Origin: JAAZGD01 sp964489555
GTDB taxonomy: Bacteria > Bacillota > Clostridia > Peptostreptococcales > Anaerovoracaceae
NCBI GenBank assembly: GCA_964489555.1
Contig: CAZAZF010000013.1
Coordinates: 1-34,828 of the forward strand
Length of the DNA stretch: 34,828 bases
Direction: 5' to 3'
The notes beneath the pieces were generated by a model. The model searched no databases. It worked only from the letters and a program-made list of their open reading frames with translations, and was not told where the DNA came from. This document shows positions 16,153 to 24,390 of this stretch, piece by piece. A program made the translations under genes and the position numbers. Position 1 is the first letter of the stretch. The number at the start of each line of letters is the position of its first letter.

Positions 16153-17523
16153 CTAAACTACTAAAAATCCCATGAAAAGAAATCCTAATGCTGCTATGAT
16201 TCCAGCAATAATTCCATATGGCACCTGAGTAAATGCGTGTTCAATATTGTCTATCTTAGCCATGGCTGATGCAAATACGGTGTAGTCGCAGTAAAAGCAA
16301 ATATGTGCGCCAAAAGCCTCTCCCGAAAGAATGGCTGCCAATACCAGAATGGGGTCTGCACCGATAGAAATAGAAAGCGGCACGGCGACAAGAGCATATA
16401 CAACAGTTACACCCCATGTACTCCCGGAACAAAATGTAAGTGCACAACAGGCAACAAAGGTGATAAACGGAAACAATGCAGGGCTTAAGAATGATTCCGA
16501 AATTGATATAACATATTCTGGTAGTTGAATGGTCGTTATTATATCCTTAAACATATATACGAAGAATGAGATTAAAGGCATCTGTATAATCCTCGCTTCA
16601 CCTTCAATCGCCGCCGTCATTATTTGTTTCCAAGTACATAGTCTTGTAATAAATAAAAGAACAGTCATGGAAAATACCCCGATGAAGAATCCGGACAGAA
16701 CATCACCTGTCATGGTAATTGAAACTGTCAAAATTATTATCCCAACAATAAACACACCTAGTCTGATGGGATCTTTAGGATCATCTTCTTCTTTTTCCAC
16801 TTCAACCGGAGGATTAAATGGGATGCTTGCCTCAGTGTAAAGTTCTCCTGTTGTTTGAACTCTTTCATAAGCTTTCTTCATTCCTCCAAGCTTAGGTACC
16901 CATCCCATGGTAAATCCGAAACACACAAGCAGGGCAGCAATTGCGTAAAAGTTGTATGGGATTATTTTAAGATAAATATCAAATCCACTGCCCAAATATT
17001 TTAACTCTTCAAATCCTGCAAAGACTCCAATAAAAAACGCGGCCCAGTTGGTCAAAGGCACTAAAGATGTTATAGTAGTACTTGTTGAATCAATATAATA
17101 TGCTACTGAAGCTCTGGGAATTTTAAACCTATCAAACAGTGGTGTCAACTGACCTATAACTGAAGATCTCATCATATCGTCTATAAATAACAGTGCTGAT
17201 AGAAGCCATGCCCACAGGTATAAGTTTCGTTCACCTTTTACCTTTTTTTCAACAATTCTAATTAATACACGTGAGCCTCCTGTAGCTCCAAACAGAGCAA
17301 CCAGAACACCCACAACGCACATTAGACTAACAATCCATATAGTATCCTCGTTGGTTCCTGTAATATAAATCTGATCTATAAATACCCAAAACCAGTCCAT
17401 ACCGCCGATAATTACACAGCCCACAAGTATAGCTATAATCATTGACGATATGCATTTTTTACTAATAATCGCTACTCCAAGCATCACTGCTACCGGTAGC
17501 AAGCTCCAAATTCCATATTCCAC
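16153..17523 (-). CDS. NhaC-family Na+/H+ antiporter-like transporter
   Basis: A 456-residue polytopic membrane protein of the NhaC family (ion transporter superfamily that also includes substrate/proton antiporters such as MleN). The family signatures are FIDDMMRSSVIGQLTPLFDRF, YYIDSTSTTITSLVPLTNWA in the first half, and FCSGSTWGVT plus LSGEAFGAHICFYCD in the second; about 10-12 hydrophobic segments are seen, with a charged cytoplasmic loop at about 235-250. The start is GTG 17523 behind AAGGAGG. It is the third gene of the operon, 22 nt after the amidohydrolase. Because it is co-transcribed with two hydrolases, I infer it moves the substrate or a product rather than serving general sodium balance. 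Confidence 0.87.
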   Translation of the reverse strand: MEYGIWSLLPVAVMLGVAIISKKCISSMIIAILVGCVIIGGMDWFWVFIDQIYITGTNEDTIWIVSLMCVVGVLVALFGATGGSRVLIRIVEKKVKGERNLYLWAWLLSALLFIDDMMRSSVIGQLTPLFDRFKIPRASVAYYIDSTSTTITSLVPLTNWAAFFIGVFAGFEELKYLGSGFDIYLKIIPYNFYAIAALLVCFGFTMGWVPKLGGMKKAYERVQTTGELYTEASIPFNPPVEVEKEEDDPKDPIRLGVFIVGIIILTVSITMTGDVLSGFFIGVFSMTVLLFITRLCTWKQIMTAAIEGEARIIQMPLISFFVYMFKDIITTIQLPEYVISISESFLSPALFPFITFVACCALTFCSGSTWGVTVVYALVAVPLSISIGADPILVLAAILSGEAFGAHICFYCDYTVFASAMAKIDNIEHAFTQVPYGIIAGIIAALGFLFMGFLVV

Positions 17524-17545
17524 TCAAATGCACCTCCTTATAATA

Positions 17546-19150
17546 TTAACATCGATAAATTATTCGGCCCCCCAACATTGTCATAACCACTGTTGTCTCA
17601 AGTATTTCTTCCGTATCTATGGCAAATAAGTTTCTATCAAGGACTGCTATATCAGCAAGTTTTCCTACTTCTAAAGTGCCAGTGAACCTTTCACTCCACA
17701 TCTGATAAGATGATCCCATCGTATATGCTTTCAGAGACTCGGCTATGCTGAGTTTTTCATTAGGCCCCCAACCTCCCAAGGGAAGATTATCCTCGGATAA
17801 TCTTGTTACTGCTCTATAGATGCCTCTCATAGGATTAAGGCTTGCAATCGGGTGGTCACTACCAAATGCAAGAACAGCACCTTTGTTAGCCAGTGACTTG
17901 AAAGGATATACATGGTTGCACCTTTCAGCTCCGAGAATCTTGTGAAACGGGTGCTCTTCGAAAATCGGCGCCCACATATGCTCCGGTTGTACCGATGCCA
18001 CAACGTCTAGATCTCCAACTCTTCCTATGTCATCAGGATGTACTACCTCGAAGTGCTCTATGGTATGTCTCAATGGTTGTCTACTTTTATCACGACAACT
18101 TTCAAATATATCAAGAGCTTCTCTTACTGCACCATCACCACAAGCATGAAGCCGCATCCGGATGCCATTTTTTTCAAAATCAATCGCCTTTTCCCCGAAC
18201 TCCTGAACCGACAGATATTTTTCGCCATAGAATCCAGGGCGATCACTGTACTCTTCAATCAGTGCACCTGTATATCCCATGGGTGTGCCATCAACAAATC
18301 CTTTTACACCACCGAACTTTAGCATATTGCTATTATAATGCTCTTTCATTTTGAGAAGCTGTTCCATAGGTGTATTTGTGGATGCCAGAAGAGACATTCT
18401 CACATTCAGCTTGCCTTCCTCTTCAAGTTTCTCGAAAACACCTTCCATAAGGATTTCATGAATCTGCAGATTGCTTAAAGATGTTATTCCTAAACTTGCA
18501 GTTATTTTTTGATATTCATCTATCAAACTGGCTTTTTTGTTATCCGGCATGTTAAACGCAACATCCAAAATCAATTTCATAGCCGCTGTCTCAAGCAGGT
18601 ACCCTGTAGGATCTCCAAATACATCTTTTTCAATCATACCTATACCTTTAGGAATGACCGTATCAGAGTTAACCCCGCATACCTCCAGCGCCTTTGAATT
18701 CACCCATGCTCCATGCAACTCTTCATTAATAACCACAACAGGCTTTTCAGGAAATAATTGATCAAGCGAACGCTTACTTGGCAATTCTTTAATTGTCCAG
18801 TACTCATGGTTCCATCCAAATGCTATAATCCACTCATTATTTTTGTCTTTTTCATGATCATAGATTATTTGCACGGCGTTTTCTTCAGAAATCGATTCTG
18901 CCACATTCGCTCCGGCTAGTTCCAAGGCTCCATAGAAAACATGTGCATGACTTTCACAAATTCCAGGAATTACCAACTGGTCCTCATAGTTATGAACCTC
19001 GCAAGCGTCCCCAATGAACGACGATATATCCTCATCAGCTTTTCCAACATGAAGTATTTTCTCGCCTTTGACTGCAACGAATCCTGCAAATGGCTTTTCT
19101 CCGCATGCATCAAATATAAAATTCGAAAGAATCACATGATCTGCAAACAC
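17546..19150 (-). CDS. YtcJ-like amidohydrolase (amidohydrolase family 3)
   Basis: A 534-residue metal-dependent hydrolase of the YtcJ type, which typically cleaves amide or N-acyl bonds. The metal site is readable: H68 and H70 in ESHAHV, lysine K283 in GVKGFVDGTP (position often carboxylated), H335 in HACGDG, H366 in EHFE and D432 in GSDHPI. The C-terminal strand GKLADIAVLDRNLFAI is the usual return to the small beta domain. No signal peptide, so cytoplasmic. The start is GTG 19150 with AAAGGAG 7 nt upstream, one base after the stop of the M24 gene, so the two are coupled. Substrate unknown; the context suggests it acts on the product of the M24 enzyme. Confidence 0.88.
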   Translation of the reverse strand: MFADHVILSNFIFDACGEKPFAGFVAVKGEKILHVGKADEDISSFIGDACEVHNYEDQLVIPGICESHAHVFYGALELAGANVAESISEENAVQIIYDHEKDKNNEWIIAFGWNHEYWTIKELPSKRSLDQLFPEKPVVVINEELHGAWVNSKALEVCGVNSDTVIPKGIGMIEKDVFGDPTGYLLETAAMKLILDVAFNMPDNKKASLIDEYQKITASLGITSLSNLQIHEILMEGVFEKLEEEGKLNVRMSLLASTNTPMEQLLKMKEHYNSNMLKFGGVKGFVDGTPMGYTGALIEEYSDRPGFYGEKYLSVQEFGEKAIDFEKNGIRMRLHACGDGAVREALDIFESCRDKSRQPLRHTIEHFEVVHPDDIGRVGDLDVVASVQPEHMWAPIFEEHPFHKILGAERCNHVYPFKSLANKGAVLAFGSDHPIASLNPMRGIYRAVTRLSEDNLPLGGWGPNEKLSIAESLKAYTMGSSYQMWSERFTGTLEVGKLADIAVLDRNLFAIDTEEILETTVVMTMLGGRIIYRC

Positions 19151-19151
19151 T

Positions 19152-20438
19152 TTAAAACTCCTTTACCATCAATTCTCTTGTAGTCTTACCAAGGACTACC
19201 GCTTCCTTTTCCGTAAACATCAGTGTATCAATACATCCAAACCCTGTTTCAAAATTTACCACCGTTCCCGGAACAAATTTTCTTTCCATATCTTCACAAT
19301 CAAAATATATATCATAAACGGTTGAGCCCCCACACCAGTCGGGCGGATAAGCAATGCCAAGTTCATAACCGCCGATCCAATACTGGTGCCCCCAAATCCC
19401 TTCTGCCTGGTAGAACTTTTTTAATTCGCACAACAACTCGGATATCAGCATATTGGGCCGAATAGCATTTTGGACCATCTCTATGATTTTTTTATTTACT
19501 GCATATTTTACTGCAAATTCCTTTGGTGGTTCACCAACAGAAAAATATCTGCACTGATTAGAGTGGTATCTGTTAAATACTCCTGCCAAGTCAACTCCCA
19601 CAGGATCCCCCATCATTATTTTTCTTCTTGATGCAGGTATATGGAAACACCATGACCTATAAGGTCCAGATCGAACCATGTTTGCGATAGCCTGTGCTTC
19701 ACCACCCGCTTTTAACTGAGCATCTGAATATGCTGCAACAATTTCAAGTTCTGTAATGCCAGGTTTCAGCGCATCAAAAATCGCCTCCATGCCTATATTA
19801 CAAATATGCGTTGCTGTTTCAATATACTGTAATTCTAGAGGAGACTTCACGGCCCGAGCTTCTCTTACTATTTCTGTCGCATCGATTACTGTACAACCAA
19901 CTGCTTCAAACAACTCCTTCCATTGAGCAAAAATAAGATAGTTTGGTCGATAGCTTCCAAATTCTAGACCTATCGTCATACCCTGCTTAACCCAGCCTTC
20001 CTCCCTAAGGTTTCTTATCACCATCTCTTTGTAACCCTCGTCAGGGGTGGTATAAATATATGATTTCCCGTACATGTCTGCCGGAATGTCATATATAAGT
20101 CTCGTGTCTGTCGAAATACTCGTGAGTTTTAATGCGCCTTCTTCATCCGGCAAGTCAAAATGTATAAACTTGTCATGATCAACATGAATAGCAGTTCCTG
20201 CACCCATTGAATCATACCAAGCCTCAGGTGAATTCACACGATGCCAGACGACATCATATCCGCTAATATAGTACATGCTTTCAGGTGCTGTCACGTATAA
20301 AAAATCAAAACCTTTCCTATCCATTATCTGACGTATCTTTGTCAGCCTGTTTTTATATTCATCGATAGGAAAAGAAACCTTCATTTCTCCTGCGCAGTTT
20401 TCAACACCCGGTATAAATTCAAATTTTCTTTCTGGCAT
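19152..20438 (-). CDS. M24-fold hydrolase related to ectoine hydrolase DoeA/EutD
   Basis: A 428-residue pita-bread-fold protein with the creatinase N-domain (about 20-180) and M24 catalytic domain (about 190-428). It shares blocks with ectoine hydrolases DoeA/EutD as I remember them: RAVKSPLELQYI, NRYHSN with a following R and VGEPP, and GYELGIAYPPDW where DoeA has GYPIGLSYPPDW. The five metal ligands of true Xaa-Pro peptidases are mostly lost: the second Asp is N in YHSNQCR, the GHG histidine is Y, the last Glu is not evident; the first Asp (GVDLAG) remains. I chose ATG 20438 because GGAGG stands 5 nt before it; an in-frame ATG at 20465 has none. First gene of the operon with the amidohydrolase and transporter. 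Exact substrate unknown. Confidence 0.8.
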   Translation of the reverse strand: MPERKFEFIPGVENCAGEMKVSFPIDEYKNRLTKIRQIMDRKGFDFLYVTAPESMYYISGYDVVWHRVNSPEAWYDSMGAGTAIHVDHDKFIHFDLPDEEGALKLTSISTDTRLIYDIPADMYGKSYIYTTPDEGYKEMVIRNLREEGWVKQGMTIGLEFGSYRPNYLIFAQWKELFEAVGCTVIDATEIVREARAVKSPLELQYIETATHICNIGMEAIFDALKPGITELEIVAAYSDAQLKAGGEAQAIANMVRSGPYRSWCFHIPASRRKIMMGDPVGVDLAGVFNRYHSNQCRYFSVGEPPKEFAVKYAVNKKIIEMVQNAIRPNMLISELLCELKKFYQAEGIWGHQYWIGGYELGIAYPPDWCGGSTVYDIYFDCEDMERKFVPGTVVNFETGFGCIDTLMFTEKEAVVLGKTTRELMVKEF

Positions 20439-20475
20439 TTTCTCCTCCATTTCTATTACCAACATATAACTTAAC

Positions 20476-20489
20476 TATACTTAAGTATA
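20476..20489. promoter_or_regulatory. 14-bp perfect palindrome upstream of the M24 operon
   Basis: TATACTTAAGTATA is a perfect palindrome about 40 nt upstream of the chosen start codon of the M24 gene. It may be an operator or contain the -10 box (TATACT) of the operon promoter. The remaining stretch up to 20773 holds only the araC-type gene's terminator and no reading frame of note. Confidence 0.45.
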
Positions 20490-20570
20490 TATTCGGTTTT
20501 ATAAGTTTTTAAGATACTTTATTGTTCTAAAATGGGTAAACTTGCTTGTTTTCTTACAATTTTTTTTATG

Positions 20571-20607
20571 AAAAAAAATCGAGAGCATGGATGAAGTCCA
20601 TACTCTC
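20571..20607 (-). terminator. Terminator of the AraC-type regulator gene
   Basis: GAGAGCATGGA and TCCATACTCTC pair (one mismatch) around TGAAG. On the minus strand an eight-T run follows. It lies between the regulator gene and the M24 operon, so the two are separate transcripts. Confidence 0.85.
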
Positions 20608-20773
20608 ATTGGAAACTGACGAAAGTCACCTGTCCATTTAAAACTATCAGTGATGCTTAATGAAAAGGTTTGATATCAGAAAAAACAAGATTTAACAGCT
20701 TCAGCATTTACAGTTTTGGTTAGCCGTCGATTCATTCATTACGCAAACAAACACAGATAATGCGTTATACTAT

Positions 20774-22711
20774 TTATATTTTAATTAAAAGCGTAAGGCG
20801 GATGCTTGTTGAGAAAAGAGGCAATTTCAATCCACACTCTTCATTGTTCGCTAATTTCCCTTCAATATATTCAACTGATACCATCGGAGCTGAAGCTCTT
20901 TCTATCACCTTGAATTCAGTATCAGTCAAATGCTTTATTACCTTATAATTCTTGATTATCGATGTTATGTCATCACGCTCAGAATCCCACACATAATGCA
21001 CCACCTTATAATCGGCATTAAGATTTTTCAGTGTGAGGTTGTACGGAGTTTCCTGTTTATATTGAAGTGCTGCCCCTTCATTATAAAACAAAATTTGAAC
21101 ATCATCTTCCTTTCTCGTCACGAAATATCCATCTTCCTTTAAAACAATAGCTTCCCCCATTTGTGCCAGAAATAGATACATATAATACAAATTATTCCGG
21201 AACCCATTTTTGGAATACAGCCAATCTAACCTTATTTCGCTATCAGTTAAATTTGAGATGTAATCACCTTTAACCGCTCTAAGAGAATCACTCGGCTTTT
21301 TATATTTTTCATACCTCTCATATCTAACATGACATGAACTTAACAACGCAATAAACTCTTCGACCCTCTTTTTAGTTTCCTCCTCGTTGTCTGCCATATC
21401 AATTTTAAACCCTAATTGTGTCGCTCTGCTCTTCGCATAAAACCTAAAAAAGCTTTTTAGTGACACTTCCGCTGTCTCTACTTCATACTGATCCTCTTTG
21501 CTACAGTTGACCACCAAATATACCTTGGAGAATGAGTTTAAAAGGAAATTCAGAATATCATGTATTTCCCCTACCGAGGCATCTTCCGTTTGTATGACTT
21601 CTGAACTGAACAATTCATCTACAATGATGGAAACGAATCCTATATCATTCTGGGCTTCTTCGATTTGTTTCTTCTGCCGATAACCAAGAACGTTGGACGC
21701 TCTACACCAAAGGTTTTCTTTCCACGTTGGATCGAATCTCTCAATTACACTGGTTTTATCCAAATCAATAATGATGTCTACCTTTTTTCTTGTTTCCTCC
21801 CTTTGGTCCGGGACGATAGCCTCAATTTTATTAATTATTTCTGTCATTGAAACATCTTTTTCGAATCTTTGAGCATCCGTTTGCATCTCGTATGATTCGC
21901 GAAAAAGCTTTCTATATTTCGTAGGACTGATTTTATACCACTTCATAAAGTGTTTGTTAAAATAACGAACATCCGAAAACCCACAATGACAAGCAATTTC
22001 AGTGATTGGATATGGTGTTTCCAAGAGCATTTTTTCCGCTTTTTCAACGCGAACAAAATTAAGCCAATCCCTGAAGCTGAAGCCAGTAATATCTTTAAAT
22101 TTGTGGGACAGATAAAAAAGACTCAAGTATTCTTGCTCAGATATTTCTTGTAATTTTACCTTTTGATCATAGTTGGTATATAAATATTTTATAACACGGT
22201 AAATCATGTCCATTTTATCGTCCGTTATCTGGAAAGCGGCACCATCCAAATCTGTTATGTCAAGACGATAGCAATATATAAGGCTTTTAAGAAAAGCATC
22301 CAAATGGTGAATTATCTTTTCCTTTTCTTCATTTTTTTTAATTAGTACTGCCAAACGACTAACATGTTCCATAATAATGTATCTTCGCTGATTCAGTTTA
22401 TTGAATGCTTCCGAATACGGCCAAAGCGCAACAATCTCATAGAAGTCCGGATATTTTTCATAAGTAATATTACAGTCAATATAGACACTGATTACGATAT
22501 TCTTTTCATTCGTTTCCTTTATACTGTGTATTTCATCACTATTAATCAGCATCATATTTCCAGCTTTTATACGAAACCATTCATACCCAACCTTAAGATC
22601 AATACTTCCCTCAACCACAATAAGCAACTCAAGTTCGTCGTGCCAGTGAAAAGTCTGCCCTATAATACTGCTCTGATTTAAAAAAACAACACCGTTTTCT
22701 TCAAAACCCAT
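20774..22711 (-). CDS. AraC-family regulator with GH39-like C-terminal domain
   Basis: A 645-residue transcription factor in three parts: an N-terminal cupin (about 1-100, FHWHDELELLIVVEGSIDL and MMLINSDEIHS), an AraC double helix-turn-helix (about 165-275, with ITEIACHCGFSDVRYFNKHF and ISPTKYRK), and a roughly 350-residue C-terminal domain resembling degenerate glycoside hydrolase family 39 (LWCRASNVLGY, then Q-rich helix and a barrel-like pattern). The catalytic NEP motif of GH39 is not seen, so that domain probably senses a ligand. ATG 22711 was chosen because GGAGAG precedes it; a GTG at 22726 is also in frame. It lies upstream of the M24 operon on the same strand and is its most likely regulator (inference). 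Confidence 0.85.
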   Translation of the reverse strand: MGFEENGVVFLNQSSIIGQTFHWHDELELLIVVEGSIDLKVGYEWFRIKAGNMMLINSDEIHSIKETNEKNIVISVYIDCNITYEKYPDFYEIVALWPYSEAFNKLNQRRYIIMEHVSRLAVLIKKNEEKEKIIHHLDAFLKSLIYCYRLDITDLDGAAFQITDDKMDMIYRVIKYLYTNYDQKVKLQEISEQEYLSLFYLSHKFKDITGFSFRDWLNFVRVEKAEKMLLETPYPITEIACHCGFSDVRYFNKHFMKWYKISPTKYRKLFRESYEMQTDAQRFEKDVSMTEIINKIEAIVPDQREETRKKVDIIIDLDKTSVIERFDPTWKENLWCRASNVLGYRQKKQIEEAQNDIGFVSIIVDELFSSEVIQTEDASVGEIHDILNFLLNSFSKVYLVVNCSKEDQYEVETAEVSLKSFFRFYAKSRATQLGFKIDMADNEEETKKRVEEFIALLSSCHVRYERYEKYKKPSDSLRAVKGDYISNLTDSEIRLDWLYSKNGFRNNLYYMYLFLAQMGEAIVLKEDGYFVTRKEDDVQILFYNEGAALQYKQETPYNLTLKNLNADYKVVHYVWDSERDDITSIIKNYKVIKHLTDTEFKVIERASAPMVSVEYIEGKLANNEECGLKLPLFSTSIRLTLLIKI

Positions 22712-22910
22712 AACTAAGCTCTCCACAAAACCTGAAATGCCTGTTAAATAAGATTATACCGGAAACAAATATTTCCGCTATAATTCCCAGGTCTTCTCTT
22801 TTATGCTTACATAAGGCAAAATAGCTCAAAAACTCGTTTTATCACACACTACTGTTGCAAAACATTTTCTAACGAAAACCGGATGAAAATATATCAAGAT
22901 AACATAACTT

Positions 22911-23174
22911 TAACTCCCATTCGATAATCCTTTTATGGTCTGGTTAGCGCCAATAATTTTGTGTAAAAAGTTATGAGTACTTCCTGAAAAAGAACTCTTG
23001 AAGCTCATCATATGCCATGTCGACCCCACGCAACTTTTTAGATGACCATTTTTCGTTGTAATGTGCCGCTCTGTTAAAACACTCAATCCAATGAGTAGTA
23101 TAGATGCTCTTGCGTATGGATTCCGGTTGACAGTAAGTGAGCTGGCCTTCATCTTGGTATCCGGACTTTACCAA
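22911..23174 (-). pseudogene. Decayed IS256/mutator-type transposase fragment
   Basis: A short fragment reads SIRKSIYTTHWIECFNR, close to the IRKxIYTTNxIESxNR block of IS256-family transposases, then degrades and is cut by stops and probable frameshifts. No start, no catalytic core and no clear terminal repeats remain. It begins right behind the stop of the CofE-like gene and marks one edge of the A+T-rich block. The remaining gap up to the regulator gene (22712-22910) shows nothing beyond a TATAAT at 22753-22758 that could be its -10. Confidence 0.55.
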
Positions 23175-23176
23175 CT

Positions 23177-24373
23177 CTATTTCGTATAATTATCGAAGTA
23201 TCCCTGAATAAACACAAAGGGTGTTCCTTTGTCTCCGGATCCGGAAGTGAGGTCGCACAAAGAGCCAATCAAGTCCGTGAGATTTCTTGGAGTGGTTCCC
23301 TGGGTTACCATGGGATCCGTTTCTCCTTCTTCCTTGTGAAGAATGTAATCGGAGATGGCTTTTTTCAATTCCTCTCCACACAAATCTTTAAAATCGTTAT
23401 CCGCCAGGTATTTTAACTTCACTTCAAAGGGAGTGCCCACCAATCCGTCTGTAAAACCTGGGGATACCACCGGGTCTGCCAGTTCCCAAATCTTGCCCAC
23501 CGGGTCTTTGAAGGCCCCATCTCCGTATACCATTACTTCCAATCGTTTTCCGGTTTTGTCCAATAATTGTTGTTGCACTTCTTTCACAAAGGTCATGCAG
23601 TCATTGGGAAACAATTTCACCGATTCCTCGGTGGCTTTGTTGGATCCCAAGAGCCCGTAATCCGCATTGTAACCGGAACCATTTACCGGCTGATTTAAAA
23701 TTTCGTCCAAACCAAGGACCCGTTCTGCTCCAGCTTCCTTTAAAATGCGTTTGGTGCGTTTTCGGCTATGGATGTCGCAGGTCAGCACATGGGAAGTATG
23801 GTCCAAAATGATTCGAGGATCGTTGGAGAAAATTACTTCACATTGGGCTCCTTCTTCCTGAATCAACTGTTGATAATACTCCACATAATCCACCCCAGTA
23901 AACCGATGTTTTCCAAAACCAAATAGCTCTCGATACTGTTTAAGGGTAAGGGTGTCGCTGTAAGGGTTGATCTTTTTCTCATCCACCAAATCCGGATCAA
24001 TAAGGTGATTACCCACTTCGTCGCAGGGATAGCTGAGCATCAAAACAATCTTCTCGGCCCCTCTGGCTATGCCACGAAGACAGACGGCAAATCGATTTCT
24101 GCTGAGAATGGGGAAAATCACACCGATGGTCTTTCCTCCTAATTTCTCTCGCACATCCTCCCCGATTTGCTGAATGTTGGCGTAATTGCCTTGAGCCCGG
24201 GCCACCACCGCTTCAGTAACACAAAGAATATCCCGGTCCTTAATGGAAAGGTTTTCCTGAGTCACCGCCTCTAGGAAAGTGGTCACCAGAATCTCTTTCA
24301 AATCATCACCCTGCCTAATGATGGGCCCCCGGATTCCCCGAACCACGGTCCCAAATTTTCTTTGCTTTTCCAT
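23177..24373 (-). CDS. CofE-like (F420-0:L-glutamate ligase family) protein
   Basis: A 398-residue protein of the F420_ligase (CofE) family. In archaea and actinobacteria CofE adds glutamate to F420-0; this longer form occurs in Firmicutes that are not known to make F420, so its substrate is unknown. Visible family features are the N-terminal RGIRGPIIRQGDDL, DRDILCVTEAVVARAQG (the usual KIVSKAEG position), VMVYGDGAFKDPVGKIWELADP and the C-terminal QGTTPRNLTDLIGSLCDLTSGSGDKGTP given here in parts: TPRNLTDLIG and SGDKGTPFVFIQ. It lies 17 nt after purA. Start ATG 24373 has only a distant AAGGG. Context suggests a link with adenylate or GTP-dependent amide ligation, but that is inference. Confidence 0.78.
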   Translation of the reverse strand: MEKQRKFGTVVRGIRGPIIRQGDDLKEILVTTFLEAVTQENLSIKDRDILCVTEAVVARAQGNYANIQQIGEDVREKLGGKTIGVIFPILSRNRFAVCLRGIARGAEKIVLMLSYPCDEVGNHLIDPDLVDEKKINPYSDTLTLKQYRELFGFGKHRFTGVDYVEYYQQLIQEEGAQCEVIFSNDPRIILDHTSHVLTCDIHSRKRTKRILKEAGAERVLGLDEILNQPVNGSGYNADYGLLGSNKATEESVKLFPNDCMTFVKEVQQQLLDKTGKRLEVMVYGDGAFKDPVGKIWELADPVVSPGFTDGLVGTPFEVKLKYLADNDFKDLCGEELKKAISDYILHKEEGETDPMVTQGTTPRNLTDLIGSLCDLTSGSGDKGTPFVFIQGYFDNYTK

Positions 24374-24390
24374 GCTGTTTTTTACCCTTC

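Noticed and set aside
19152..20438. Creatinase or ordinary Xaa-Pro aminopeptidase
   Set aside because: Metal ligands are mostly lost, which excludes a normal aminopeptidase, and the YPPDW block fits DoeA/EutD better than creatinase.
23177..24373. Evidence for coenzyme F420 biosynthesis
   Set aside because: Only the ligase homolog is present, in a purine gene context; no other F420 gene is in the window.
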